The notes beneath the pieces were generated by a model. That model made no database searches. It was not told the DNA's origin and saw only the letters and a program-made list of their open reading frames with translations. The position numbers and the translations under genes are program-made. Shown one piece after another: positions 24,467 to 33,736 of a stretch of 64,000 nt of DNA. Position 1 is the first letter of the stretch; every line of letters starts with the position of its first letter. This stretch comes from Ensifer oleiphilus (lineage in GTDB: Bacteria; Pseudomonadota; Alphaproteobacteria; Rhizobiales; Rhizobiaceae): positions 186,001 to 250,000 of the forward strand of contig NZ_JABWDU010000007.1 of the NCBI RefSeq assembly GCF_013371465.1, written 5' to 3'.

Positions 24467-25153
24467 TTACGCTTCGAGGAATGCGCGGGAAAACCTCGGC
24501 TCGGTCGCTTCTATCGACCCATCCGGGAGCTTTAGAAAGCGTTCGATGGCGGTTCCATAGGTCCGCATCCAGCCGTCGAGCATCGCCGCCGCACCTTCGA
24601 GATCGCCGGCCTCGTAACGCTGCAGCGCCTTGTGCATCACTCTTGCGACGCTCACGCGCAGCTGCAGCAGCATCGAGGCCGCGGCTTCGGGATCGGGCGC
24701 ATCGAGCGTTCCTTCCGCATGGCCGCGCCGTAGAATCTCGGCGACCAGCGGGATGCTGACTGCCAGCAGTGCCTCGTCGATGCGGTGGTAGAGGGCGACG
24801 TTCTCCGGTTTGAAAAGGGCGTTGAAGGTGTTCTTTAGCTGCGACGCCATTTCAAGCTTCATCCGTCGAGAGCCGGCGAATAGGGCGTTCAACTGCCCGA
24901 CCGCGTCAAGCGACGGATCCCCGATGAGCGGTTGCAACGCCTCCAGGTTCCGCTGTGCCAGGCGAGTGGCGACGGCCTCGAGCAGTGCCTCCTTCGAAAC
25001 GAAGTAGTGGTAGAAGGCGCCTTTGGAGACATTTGCCGCCTGAATGACGTCGTTGACCGTGGTGTTCTCGTAGCCGTGCTGAAAGAACAGCCGCTCGGCG
25101 CAATCGATCAGCTCATTCGATCGGACTTCCGGTGGTTTTTTCGTTCTGACCAT
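24467..25153 (-). CDS. TetR family repressor
   Basis: The ATG at 25153 follows GGGAG; a GTG two codons upstream is the alternative. The 228-residue product has the TetR helix-turn-helix: AERLFFQHGYENTTVNDVIQ, AANVSKGAFYHYFVSKEALL. The C-terminal ligand domain is unlike any specific drug-binding subgroup. It is divergent from a three-gene efflux operon, and a perfect palindrome lies inside the operon's promoter, so local repression relieved by an exported compound is likely. Confidence 0.88.
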   Translation of the reverse strand: MVRTKKPPEVRSNELIDCAERLFFQHGYENTTVNDVIQAANVSKGAFYHYFVSKEALLEAVATRLAQRNLEALQPLIGDPSLDAVGQLNALFAGSRRMKLEMASQLKNTFNALFKPENVALYHRIDEALLAVSIPLVAEILRRGHAEGTLDAPDPEAAASMLLQLRVSVARVMHKALQRYEAGDLEGAAAMLDGWMRTYGTAIERFLKLPDGSIEATEPRFSRAFLEA

Positions 25154-25234
25154 AGGCACTCCCAGACCACCGGCTTCCTACGGGGGTTTAGATGGCGGTC
25201 CCACATGCGCCGGGGGCAACGCTGACATATGTCA

Positions 25235-25263
25235 TTGAAACAAACCGACCGTCGGTCTATTTA
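25235..25263 (+). promoter_or_regulatory. Efflux-operon promoter with TetR-type operator in the spacer
   Basis: TTGAAA (25235-25240), a 17-base spacer, and TATTTA (25258-25263) form a sigma70-like promoter. Within the spacer lies the perfect palindrome ACCGAC-C-GTCGGT (25244-25256). A repressor bound there would block polymerase, which fits the divergent TetR gene. Confidence 0.65.
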
Positions 25264-25298
25264 TATAGAACGGACTGGAAGCATTCAAGGAGTGTCTC

Positions 25299-26309
25299 GT
25301 GCGGCTAGCTCGTTATGCAATCGGAACGGTGATCGTCGCTATCATCGGCGCGGCCGGCTCTTGGTATATGCTTCGCCCGGTTCCCGTGTCCGTCATTGTC
25401 CCCAAGCGTGGCGATGCGGCGGAGATCATCTATGCAGATGGTGTCGTGGAGCCGCGCACCTGGGCGAAAGTCACGCCTACAATTGCCGAGCGCATCGTCG
25501 AACAGTGCAACTGCGAGGGTAAACGTGTCGCCAAGGGCGATGTGCTCGCCCGCCTCGACGACTCCGAAGCGCGGGCAGCGCTCGGCGAACTCCAGGCGCG
25601 CCTGACGCTGGCGAAGGAAGAGTATCGCCGCAAATTGGTGCTCTCGGAACGCAGTACGATCAGCGAACAGGAGGTCGACCGGGCCCGCAGTGAACTCGGA
25701 CAGCTCGAGGCGCTCGTCGCCGGCCGTCAGGCGCGGCTCGCAACCTATGTGTTGAGAGCGCCGAGCGCCGGTCAGGTGCTCAGGCAGGACGGCGAGATCG
25801 GTGAAGTCGCCAATCTCGGTACGGTGCTTTTCTGGGTCGGAGAGCCGAGACCGCTGATCGTTACGGCCGACGTCAACGAAGAGGACATTCCACGCGTCGA
25901 AGTTGGTCAGCGCGCGCTGCTAAGATCGGATGCTTTCCCCGATCGGCAGCTGGAGGCGACGGTCGACAGCATAACGCCCAAGGGCGATCCGGTGACGAAG
26001 ACCTATCGCGTTCGCTTCCGCCTGCCCGACGACACGCCTCTTCGGATCGGCATGTCGACCGACATCAACATCATCGTCAGGGTATCGCAGGACGTCCTGA
26101 TCCTCCCGACCGTGGCACTGGACGGAACGAAGGCGGCGGCAATCGAGGGCAACCGTCTCAGGGTCCGTGCATTGAAAACAGGCATACGCGGCGCGGACGG
26201 CGTTGAGGTCCTGTCCGGGCTGGAAGACGACGCGCGCGTCGTTTCACCTTTCCCGACAGGTCTTGCGGACGGCACGCGCGTGAAGCCCATGCTCGCCCCT
26301 ACGAAATGA
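25299..26309 (+). CDS. Periplasmic adaptor (membrane fusion protein) of an ABC exporter
   Basis: The GTG start has AAGGAG five bases upstream. The 336-residue product has one N-terminal membrane anchor (YAIGTVIVAIIGAAGSWYML), a lipoyl half-motif (EGKRVAKGDVLARLDDSEAR), a helical hairpin (KEEYRRKLVLSERSTISEQE), the second lipoyl half (LRAPSAGQVLRQDGEIGEVA) and a beta-barrel region with VNEEDIPRVEVGQRA. This is the HlyD/MacA pattern. It is the first gene of an operon with a FtsX-like permease and an ATPase; no outer-membrane factor is encoded beside it. Confidence 0.88.
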   Translation: MRLARYAIGTVIVAIIGAAGSWYMLRPVPVSVIVPKRGDAAEIIYADGVVEPRTWAKVTPTIAERIVEQCNCEGKRVAKGDVLARLDDSEARAALGELQARLTLAKEEYRRKLVLSERSTISEQEVDRARSELGQLEALVAGRQARLATYVLRAPSAGQVLRQDGEIGEVANLGTVLFWVGEPRPLIVTADVNEEDIPRVEVGQRALLRSDAFPDRQLEATVDSITPKGDPVTKTYRVRFRLPDDTPLRIGMSTDINIIVRVSQDVLILPTVALDGTKAAAIEGNRLRVRALKTGIRGADGVEVLSGLEDDARVVSPFPTGLADGTRVKPMLAPTK

Positions 26310-26316
26310 GCTGGTT

Positions 26317-27558
26317 ATGCGCCTCATCTTCGACATCGCGCTGACCCACATCTCCGGCCGAGGCCGGCAAACGATCGTTGCGATGCTGGGCGTTGCCGTC
26401 GGCGTCGGTTTCTCCATCGCCATGGCGGCGCTGATGCAGGGCGGCCAGGACGATTTCGTCCGCCAGCTTGTTGACACGATGCCGCATGTCCAAGTGACCG
26501 ATGAGCATCGTACAGCGCGCCGCCAACCGGCGGAGGACCTGTTTGATGCGGCAGCCATTTCTGGACTGAGGCCACGCGACGACCGCCGCGGCATCATCAA
26601 CCCCACCGCCGCACTCTCCTGGATCGGCGGCTGGATCCCCGGACGCTTCGCCGCGACCCTGAAGTCACAAGGCGTCATGCGGTATTCCGGCCAGGAAGTC
26701 GGTGCTGTGGTCATCGGCATCGATCCACAGGCGGAACCAAGCGTCTCGCCGATCATCGGAGACTTCAAGGCCGGAAGCTTCGCCGCACTTGCCGCTGGCG
26801 GTAACAACGTGGTGATCGGTGACACCATGGCATCCCGCCTCGGCGCCAAGCTCGGCGATACGATCACCGCCGTCTCTTCGGAAGGGCTCAGTCGTCGTTT
26901 CAAGATTGTTGGCCTTTTCCATACCGGCACCACGGCGCGTGACGAAGGCGAGACCTATGTGCTGCAGAAGAACGCGCAGATCCTTTCGGCCCGCCCGAAC
27001 GCGATCAATGAGATCAACATCAAGCTAGATAATCCGAACGCGGCACCCACCGTGGCGCGTCGCATCGAGGCGGAACTCGGCTACAAGGCGGTCGCCTGGC
27101 AGGAGGCGAACGAGTCCATCCTCGAGGCGCTGGTCGTGCGCAATGTCATCATGTACACAGTCGTTGCAGCGATCATGCTGGTCGCAGGCTTTGGCATCTT
27201 CAACATCATCTCCACGATCACGCACGAGAAGGCGCGCGACATCGCCATCATGAAGTCGCTGGGTTTCACCGAGGCCGACATGCGCGTCCTGTTCGTGCTC
27301 GAAGGTGTGGCAATCGCCACGGCCGGCACGCTTCTCGGCTGGGCGCTTGGCTTCACCATGGTCTACGCCCTCTCGCTCGTCCATTTCGAAATATCGACGA
27401 CCGGCAGAGAAATGACTCGGCTGCCGATCGCCTGGAGCACATTGCACTATCTGATCGCCGCCGCTTTCGCACTCGGCACGGCCGCCGTCGCCGGATATCT
27501 GCCGGCAAGGCGGGCAGCTCGCGCCAATCCGGTCGATATCATCAGGGGTGCGGCATGA
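26317..27558 (+). CDS. MacB/FtsX-type ABC permease
   Basis: The 413-residue product has one N-terminal helix (QTIVAMLGVAVGVGFSIAMA), a large periplasmic domain, and three C-terminal helices starting at VVAAIMLVAGFGIFNIISTI, followed by the coupling motif EKARDIAIMKSLGFTEADM. This is the MacB_PCD/FtsX topology of exporters that work with a periplasmic adaptor rather than by transport through the membrane. It follows the adaptor by seven bases and overlaps the ATPase gene by four. Confidence 0.88.
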   Translation: MRLIFDIALTHISGRGRQTIVAMLGVAVGVGFSIAMAALMQGGQDDFVRQLVDTMPHVQVTDEHRTARRQPAEDLFDAAAISGLRPRDDRRGIINPTAALSWIGGWIPGRFAATLKSQGVMRYSGQEVGAVVIGIDPQAEPSVSPIIGDFKAGSFAALAAGGNNVVIGDTMASRLGAKLGDTITAVSSEGLSRRFKIVGLFHTGTTARDEGETYVLQKNAQILSARPNAINEINIKLDNPNAAPTVARRIEAELGYKAVAWQEANESILEALVVRNVIMYTVVAAIMLVAGFGIFNIISTITHEKARDIAIMKSLGFTEADMRVLFVLEGVAIATAGTLLGWALGFTMVYALSLVHFEISTTGREMTRLPIAWSTLHYLIAAAFALGTAAVAGYLPARRAARANPVDIIRGAA

Positions 27559-28268
27559 ACACGCTGATCGAAACAAAGGATCTGACACGCATCCTCAGAG
27601 AGGCGGTGCCGGTCGCCCTGGTTAGGGACGTGTCCCTGAGCATCGGCGAGCGGGAATTTGTCGCGGTCACCGGCCCCTCAGGCTCGGGTAAGTCGTCGCT
27701 TCTCTATTTGCTCGGCTTGCTCGACCGGCCAACTGACGGCACGGTCACGATCCGCGGCAGGGATACGGCCCTGATGGACGAGGACGAACGGGCCGCCATG
27801 CGGCTTGTCAATATCGGCTTCGTTTTCCAGTTCCATTTCCTCCTGCCGGAGTTTACCGCCCGTGAAAACGTCGAGATCCCCATGCGCAAGCTCAGGCATC
27901 TAGGCCGCAACGAGATGCGCCAAAGGGCGAGTGATCTGCTTGCCGCACTTGGCCTTGCAGATCATCTCGACAAGCGTCCCGACCAACTTTCCGGCGGCCA
28001 GCGCCAGCGCGTGGCGGTGGCCCGCGCGCTCGCCAACGATCCGCCGCTGATCCTTGCCGATGAGCCGACCGGCAGCCTCGATAGCCAGAGTTCCGAACAG
28101 GTGTTCATGATTTTGGAGAAGCTCGTTCGCGAACAAGGAAAGACGGTGATCGCGGTCACGCATGACCTTGAAATGGCGTCGCGGATGGACCGGCGTCTTC
28201 ATCTCATTGATGGGCGCCTGACCATGGGAGCAGCCACAGGCGACTTTAGGTCGACGCATGAACCCTGA
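27555..28268 (+). CDS. MacB/LolD-type ABC transporter ATP-binding protein
   Basis: The 237-residue ATPase shows Walker A (GPSGSGKSS, about residues 41-49), a Q-loop (FVFQFHFLLPEFT), the signature LSGGQRQRVAVARAL, Walker B (PLILADEPTGSLD) and the switch His (VTHDLE). It is coupled by a four-base overlap to the FtsX-like permease and completes a TetR-controlled tripartite exporter. Substrate unknown; an AAC(3)-like gene lies 520 bases downstream on the other strand. Confidence 0.92.
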   Translation: MNTLIETKDLTRILREAVPVALVRDVSLSIGEREFVAVTGPSGSGKSSLLYLLGLLDRPTDGTVTIRGRDTALMDEDERAAMRLVNIGFVFQFHFLLPEFTARENVEIPMRKLRHLGRNEMRQRASDLLAALGLADHLDKRPDQLSGGQRQRVAVARALANDPPLILADEPTGSLDSQSSEQVFMILEKLVREQGKTVIAVTHDLEMASRMDRRLHLIDGRLTMGAATGDFRSTHEP

Positions 28269-28788
28269 ATGAGGATACGCGATGGAGATGACGATGTCCC
28301 AGGCAGAGCCGCCGCCAATCGTAGCAGGATCACGAAGGTATCGGCAGTGCATCGCGCAGGAAATGCGCGCCTTTGAGGACAAGGTTCGGTCTGGAACACA
28401 GGGCCGAGCTCAAGAGGAACAGAGATCCTTAGGGGAGGGGAAACAGGCCACCTTGGGTAGTCCACCATCTTCTTGGCCACCTACTGGGTAAAGAGGGGGC
28501 CAGCGACCTACACACCGATGTGCCCAACAATCACTCTCGGGCCTACGTTGCAGCCCCGTTCTTGGCACCGTGATCCCGCGGTGGCAACCGTCTTGTCTAC
28601 GTCGAATTGAGAGCCCAAGTCCTCAGCGTCTGCCTATGGCGAAGCATCAGACCGGGCTGATGTTTTCGGTTGAGCGTTGCCGGCGGTTACGGAGCTTTCC
28701 TTTTGGGAGCGATTATCTGTCGAACCCGGGAGCAATTACCGACAAACACGTTCAACTTGTTGTTCGGTTTTTCGACAAAAGGGCGCGC
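28269..28788. other. 520 bases without a recognisable gene
   Basis: A 69-codon rightward frame starts 13 bases after the ATPase gene (28282-28491). It has low complexity and no clear ribosome site; nothing else was recognised. Confidence 0.4.
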
Positions 28789-29595
28789 TCAGGTGAAGCG
28801 TTCTTCCAGATAACCAACACCAAAATCGACAATGTCCTTAGCGTCGAAAACGATGGAGCAGGCCCTGCCGACGATCCCCTGCGTGTGCCGCCCCTCGAGC
28901 AGGTAAGCGCGCGCAATGGACTCAACCGCATCCATGGTGGCTTCTCCCGCAAAGACGTCTAGAATGCCGTTCGAGTCAAATTCTGCAACGTCGACCCAGT
29001 CCGGAGGAGATGAGCCTCCAGGCTGGGGCGCTCGATAAGTAATGATGCGTTTGCCGGGAATGCGCGCTACGGCCTCCGCGTAGTGAAGCACCGTGACGGA
29101 ATCGAGCGGAGCTCCTAGCAGCAGGACCTTGCATCCGCGTGCTATAAGTCGCTCAATCGGGGAGCCCGGCCCATAGCCTGTGCCGAGGGGGTGAAGCGCG
29201 GTAATCTCGCTCGCCAGGGCGCCCACGGCAAAAATGGACGCGTCGGGATGGGGGCTGCGATGCGTGCCATCCAGTCTTAACAGGAAGGTGTTGAGCGTGC
29301 CGAAGCCGTGGTACGGAGGGGAATCGGGTTCGAAGCGTGGCCAGGCGCGTTCTTCTTTCCTTGGAAGACGTCGCCCACCAAGCGTTGCTTCGTAGGGCGA
29401 ATACTCCCAGGATACATAGGCTGCGAGCGTGCCGGCCGCCCCGACGGCTTCTCTTAACGCTAAGGCGACTGTCATAGGTCCACCATCAACAGGTCCGACC
29501 GTGCTCAGCGATGCATGGACCATCACCACATCGCCGTCGCGGATGCCCAGCCGTCGCAAATCGTCAATCAAGGATTTTTTTGTACTCGCTTGCAT
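28789..29595 (-). CDS. Aminoglycoside N(3)-acetyltransferase family protein
   Basis: The ATG at 29595 has AGGAGG six bases upstream. The 268-residue length suits the AAC(3)/YokD family. Typical segments are RRLGIRDGDVVMVHASLSTV, a GTLNTFLLRLDGTHRSPHPD loop, ITALHPLGTGYGPGSPIERL and VLLLGAPLDSVTVLHYAE. These enzymes acetylate the 3-amino group of 2-deoxystreptamine aminoglycosides with acetyl-CoA, but many chromosomal relatives have other or unknown substrates. Resistance cannot be claimed from sequence. It is cytoplasmic and monocistronic. Confidence 0.82.
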   Translation of the reverse strand: MQASTKKSLIDDLRRLGIRDGDVVMVHASLSTVGPVDGGPMTVALALREAVGAAGTLAAYVSWEYSPYEATLGGRRLPRKEERAWPRFEPDSPPYHGFGTLNTFLLRLDGTHRSPHPDASIFAVGALASEITALHPLGTGYGPGSPIERLIARGCKVLLLGAPLDSVTVLHYAEAVARIPGKRIITYRAPQPGGSSPPDWVDVAEFDSNGILDVFAGEATMDAVESIARAYLLEGRHTQGIVGRACSIVFDAKDIVDFGVGYLEERFT

Positions 29596-30415
29596 CGAGG
29601 GCCTCCTGTATCTGGCGAATAACGCCAGCCAGGCGACCATTTGCGCAAGTCCCTTCGCGCAGGAAACGTCGCACGGATTGGGCCCAAGGCGTGCGGAAGC
29701 TCTGTCTCGTCGATTTTGAGCAGCAAAGTCCTAGTTGTTGCACTAACAAGCCGCCGGGGGGAGATGTTTCCGACCCAGCTTTTCCAGGTGCAGGTCGGCA
29801 TTGAAACCATAGACAACCATGCTGGCAACGATCCACCGGCGGCCACAATCTTCTGACGAAGTTCGAACTTGGCGCGGACAGCAACCGCTTCAATCGCGGT
29901 ATTGACACCCGTGCCCCCGTTAGTGCCCTCATCAATCGCGAGGCATGTTCACCGCTCAACGGGATCGTCTGCGTTGCACCGAAACGTCTTGCAACAATCA
30001 GCCGGTTCTTGCGTAAGTCGGTCCTGATGCGTTCTCCTGGCGGTTTGAGTCGCGCGTCATATGTCGAGATCGCTCTTGCCCGCAAGAAATTGCCTTGGTC
30101 TGGATGTCGGTGCCGGGAGATGCGTGGGGCGCAACGCGCTCTACAAGGAGCATCAGTGAATATCGACGCTGACGACCTGTTCTGTGGTTGCCGAACCAGT
30201 CCGTTTGATGGCTCGGCTCTATTCGCTCATGCCGTCAGGCAACAGCAAGGTTCAAGAAGACCGGGGCCTCCGTCATCCAGTGGAAGATCCACTGCGAAAG
30301 AGAACAAGAGGTCCATCTTTGCAATGAGGGAAAGTGCCTTTTGTTGCGGCTCGGCCTGCTCTCGGAGACCGCGGTATCGCATTCTCCGAGATCGGGGGAG
30401 GATACTCGGATCGCG
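29596..30415. other. 820 bases without a recognisable gene
   Basis: Overlapping open frames run on both strands (for example 29564-30085 leftward and 30009-30458 rightward), but none shows family motifs or a credible start. This may be old decayed coding sequence. Confidence 0.4.
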
Positions 30416-30841
30416 TTATTCGGTGACCGTCAACATGGCGTGCATACCAGCTTCGTAATGGCCCTTGATATTGCAGAGAAGTGCGTAGGAACCCGGCGCG
30501 AGTTTCGCCTTGAGCTGACCTTCTGAACCGGGTTTCAGCTCCGAAACCTCGCCCATGCTTTTGAGCGTCTTCTCGTCGATCCGCCCCTTGGCTGCATCAA
30601 CGACAATTTCCTGCTCGGCAGACTTCAGCTTCACGAGTACCATCTCATGCTCTTCCGTAATAGCGTCGTTGTGAACCAGGAATGTCGTCTCGCCGGCCTT
30701 GACCGTGGACTGATCGAGTGTGAGGGTCATCGCACCACCGGCTTCCCCACCCTCTGTGACCTTGACTGTGGTTCCGGCGAATGCTGGCGTTGCAAGACAG
30801 GCGATGGCAAACGCGGTAAATGTGTTGCGGAGGTGTCGCAT
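30416..30841 (-). CDS. Cupredoxin-type blue copper protein
   Basis: The ATG at 30841 follows AAGGAGAA. The 141-residue product has a signal peptide (FTAFAIACLATPAFAG) and a cupredoxin fold with a full type 1 copper site: H65 (EEHEM), C123 (LLCNI), H128 (KGHYE) and M133 (AGMHA). Cupredoxins carry electrons or sequester copper in the periplasm. No oxidase or denitrification gene is next to it, so the partner is unknown. The closest named groups are sulfocyanin/plastocyanin-like proteins. Confidence 0.88.
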   Translation of the reverse strand: MRHLRNTFTAFAIACLATPAFAGTTVKVTEGGEAGGAMTLTLDQSTVKAGETTFLVHNDAITEEHEMVLVKLKSAEQEIVVDAAKGRIDEKTLKSMGEVSELKPGSEGQLKAKLAPGSYALLCNIKGHYEAGMHAMLTVTE

Positions 30842-30929
30842 GCAGAGTTCTCCTTGGTACGGGTAATCCACGATGTTGCGTGGCGCCGAACCTATTGGGT
30901 CGGTACTGTCGGTTTCCTGTCAGCCCATC

Positions 30930-31113
30930 GAATCGCTGCTGCAGAAAAGACGTGCCCATACGACCGCACGGCTTTGACAATGCGCTCCTTCTGGTTGGCG
31001 TCGATTTCCACGAACAGGTTCGCCTTCTCCGCCTCGGCGAAAAGCTTGCTCTTCGTCAGTCGGCTGCTCCCTCGGTCAAGGTGCCTGTCTTGTCCGTGCA
31101 AGAACATCAATGC
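30930..31113 (-). pseudogene. Remnant of a second MgtA-like P-type ATPase
   Basis: Read leftward from 31113, the DNA encodes SIDVLCTDKTGTLTEG if one missing base is restored after the Leu codon. It then jumps directly to NLFVEIDANQKERIVKAV, which belongs about 280 residues later in MgtA. So the phosphorylation site and the pre-hinge segment have been joined by a deletion, with a frameshift. The sequence differs from the intact ATPase at 19283, so this was a separate paralogue. Confidence 0.7.
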
Positions 31114-31787
31114 TTCCTAGGTTAAAAGCAGCTCAGATTACATGCAGAATATCGAAGGCCGAACAGTCCAGTTCAAATAGCATCAATTGCGCAACTCGAC
31201 TTGGCAGCTTCCATGCTGGCGCCTTTCCCGGGGCGAGACTTGCGGGGGACACTTCGGAACACGTGAGGTGACGGGCGACCGGATCGGGCTCGGTATATAT
31301 TGCCGTTTATGGCGTCCATCCATCGTCGTCCGGAAAATCCATGGTGCACCACCAAACTGCTGGAAGTGCTATCGCGGGCGAGTTTTTCGGTTCTCGACTG
31401 AACGCATAGGCGGGCCGATGCCGTGGTAACATATAGATTGGTCGAGATTGTGCCTCTCGTTGTGATCCGAGCAGGTGAAGATGGCCGCGCCTTACAATCG
31501 TGGACACACCGCATAGGAGACTAATTCGGCTTTAAGATCCTCGGCGCCCGACGAAAGACTGTGCTGGCGCCGCTGCATTCGATCAGATCGATTGTAGCGA
31601 CACGAACAACTCTCACGCTCAATCTGTCCTGTCTTCGAACCCGGCAGCGTCGGTCAAAATCAGGCTGACTGCGTGTGACGATGATCCAGTTTCCTCCAGA
31701 TGCCGTATCTCTAGCGCTGGACAATTTCTGGCGAACCACGGTTAGGAGAGCCCGCATGGTGCGGGCTGCAAGGAGGAATGAACGCAA
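31114..31787. other. 674 bases without a recognisable gene
   Basis: Only short frames lacking motifs on both strands. The last 20 bases carry the ribosome site of the fasciclin gene. Confidence 0.4.
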
Positions 31788-32348
31788 ATGAAACGGTCCC
31801 TTACACCTACCGCCGCGATCGCGTCGATTTTCGCTCTCGTAGCATTCACTGCGAACGCCGAGAATCCGATGGTCGGCGGAGCGGCCATGTCCGAAAGCAA
31901 GAACATTGTGGAGAACGCTGCAAACTCGAAAGACCATACGACACTGGTCGCCGCTGTGACGGCCGCGGGCCTCGTGGAAACGCTGTCGGGAGATGGTCCT
32001 TTCACCGTTTTTGCGCCGACTAATGCAGCATTCGAAGCCTTGCCGGCAGGTACCGTCGAAGAACTGCTAAAGCCAGAGAACAAGGAGAAACTGACGAAAG
32101 TGCTGACTTGTCATGTGGTGGCTGCCAATGCGCTCTCTGAGGCTGTCGGAAAGATGATTGCCGATGACGGCGGCAACCATGCGGTTAAGACCGTCGGAGG
32201 CTGCACGCTTTCTGCAAAGATGGACGGCGACAAGATCACACTGACCGACGAAGCAGGCGGCACAGCAACTGTGACGGTCGCCGACGTCAAACAGTCCAAC
32301 GGTGTAATTCATGTGATCGATAAGGTTCTGCTTCCAAAATCGTCATAA
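31788..32348 (+). CDS. Secreted fasciclin (FAS1) domain protein
   Basis: GGAGG lies ten bases before the ATG. The 186-residue product has a signal peptide (IASIFALVAFTANA) and one FAS1 domain: DHTTLVAAVTAAGLVETLSG, the H1-like box GPFTVFAPTNAAFEALPAG, LTCHVVAANALSE, and the terminal VIHVIDKVLLPKS. FAS1 proteins mediate adhesion or surface interactions; rhizobial Nex18-type members influence symbiosis. Whether this one does so cannot be judged here. It is monocistronic with a strong hairpin downstream. Confidence 0.9.
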   Translation: MKRSLTPTAAIASIFALVAFTANAENPMVGGAAMSESKNIVENAANSKDHTTLVAAVTAAGLVETLSGDGPFTVFAPTNAAFEALPAGTVEELLKPENKEKLTKVLTCHVVAANALSEAVGKMIADDGGNHAVKTVGGCTLSAKMDGDKITLTDEAGGTATVTVADVKQSNGVIHVIDKVLLPKSS

Positions 32349-32380
32349 AGGCAACCAACAAAGCGCAAGCGTTCTTAACT

Positions 32381-32405
32381 CTGCCGCCGACCATGTCGGC
32401 GGCAG
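32381..32405 (+). terminator. Perfect hairpin after the fasciclin gene
   Basis: CTGCCGCCGAC (32381-32391) and GTCGGCGGCAG (32395-32405) form an 11-pair stem with a CAT loop, 32 bases after the stop codon. Only a short TTG follows, so termination may not be factor-independent. Confidence 0.5.
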
Positions 32406-32755
32406 TTGAGCGGCAGGAGATTTAAGCGCTCTTGACCAAAAAAAGATGATATTGCATGTCAAAGCCGCAGTTTGATTTTCTGTCACACATCAAGGCCTCA
32501 GCGCCACGTCAGGCAGCTGGCTAGTTCAGGCGAACCGGTGTCACGACACACCAGGCAGGCCACCACAGGCAAAGAACCCTCCGGTGTTTGCCGGCGCCAA
32601 CCGATCGAGTACATCGAGCATTGCGCAGGCGCGCTCGCTCGGCTGCAAGCGGACCGAACGGGTGGAATAACCATCCGCCGCTGCCGCCGCGACACCTTTT
32701 TCCTTCGTGATGTCCGGTGAATTAGCTACCCTCTGCGCTCGAAAATTGGGCGGCG
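32406..32755. other. 350 bases without a recognisable gene
   Basis: Short frames only; none has a recognisable motif or ribosome site. Confidence 0.4.
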
Positions 32756-33670
32756 TCAATCACCCTCAGTCAGATATGACGAAATTGCCTTGGCAAGCTT
32801 CTCTGCTCGCCTGACATTTTCCGGATCGGCGAGCATGAAATCGGAGGCAAGGGCCTCGATGATTGCCATGGCCGGTACGTTGCTGGCCGAAAGAACCGGG
32901 TGCCTGGATGGCGCGAGAAGCAACCGGTCGGCCAACGGAGCCAGTGGCGCGGCCGGAGAATCCGTTATCGCGACAATTCTTGCCTTGTTATCGCGCGCAT
33001 ATCTGACGATTTCGACAACGTCCCTCGAATATCTTGGAAAAGAAATTGCCACAAGCAAGTCGCCTTCCCCAATCGACATTGCGCGCGCGGCTGCAGACTC
33101 TGTTCCTCCATATTGAGCCACATTTATTACTTCGTCGCGATAGGGCTGCAGCGAAAGCACAAGTATCGCCGCAAGATGTGCGGAAAGACCAAAGCCAATG
33201 ACGAATACTCTTCGAGCCGCTTTCATGTCCCCGCAAGCAAGGCGTATGTATTCCGCAGTCTGCGGACTCTTGAGCGCGTCGATATTGGAGCCCGTAACCT
33301 CTATGCTCAATTCGACACCCTGATTGCGCTTATCGAGGTCTCTGATTGAGGCATCTAGCTTTGCAACTGGCGCTATAAGTTCGCTCACCAAAGCCGCTAT
33401 CGATGATCGAAACTCCGAAAAGCCCGCCAGTCCGAGGTCTCGGACATAACGGCTCACGCTTGAAGCTGAAGTGCTTGTCGCAGCCGCAAGATCTTCAATG
33501 CCGTGGGTGGCCACGAACATGGGGTCACGAAGCACGAAGCCCGAGAGCGCGCGCTGGGAAGTCGATCCACTGTGCAAAAGCTTGCTGAGTTCACGACCTA
33601 GTGGAGACGTCGCAAAGCGGCGATCGGCCTCTGCGTTCCAAGCGATGGGTGTCTGAAAATTTTCTTTCAT
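32756..33670 (-). CDS. RpiR/MurR family transcriptional regulator
   Basis: The 304-residue product has an N-terminal RpiR helix-turn-helix (IEDLAAATSTSASSVSRYVR, about residues 58-77) and a C-terminal SIS domain (AARRVFVIGFGLSAHLAAIL, then GDLLVAISFPRYSRDVVEIV). RpiR proteins sense phosphosugars or related metabolites. It is divergent from the ABC operon starting at 33737 with a 66-base gap, so it probably controls that operon. An inverted repeat TGAAA-N6-TTTCA overlaps its own start. Confidence 0.88.
   Translation of the reverse strand: MKENFQTPIAWNAEADRRFATSPLGRELSKLLHSGSTSQRALSGFVLRDPMFVATHGIEDLAAATSTSASSVSRYVRDLGLAGFSEFRSSIAALVSELIAPVAKLDASIRDLDKRNQGVELSIEVTGSNIDALKSPQTAEYIRLACGDMKAARRVFVIGFGLSAHLAAILVLSLQPYRDEVINVAQYGGTESAAARAMSIGEGDLLVAISFPRYSRDVVEIVRYARDNKARIVAITDSPAAPLAPLADRLLLAPSRHPVLSASNVPAMAIIEALASDFMLADPENVRRAEKLAKAISSYLTEGD
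33654..33669. promoter_or_regulatory. Candidate RpiR operator
   Basis: TGAAA-N6-TTTCA is a perfect inverted repeat overlapping the first codons of the RpiR gene; a related GAAAAATTCC follows in the intergenic gap. The overlap with coding sequence weakens the case. Confidence 0.3.
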
Positions 33671-33736
33671 TTGTTGACTCTATGAAAAATTCCTGCCATT
33701 GAGAAGCCAGCTTAGCCGATTTTGGGAGGAAAACGC

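Noticed and set aside
28282-28491. 69-codon frame after the exporter ATPase gene
   Set aside because: Low-complexity product, no clear ribosome site and no recognisable motif.
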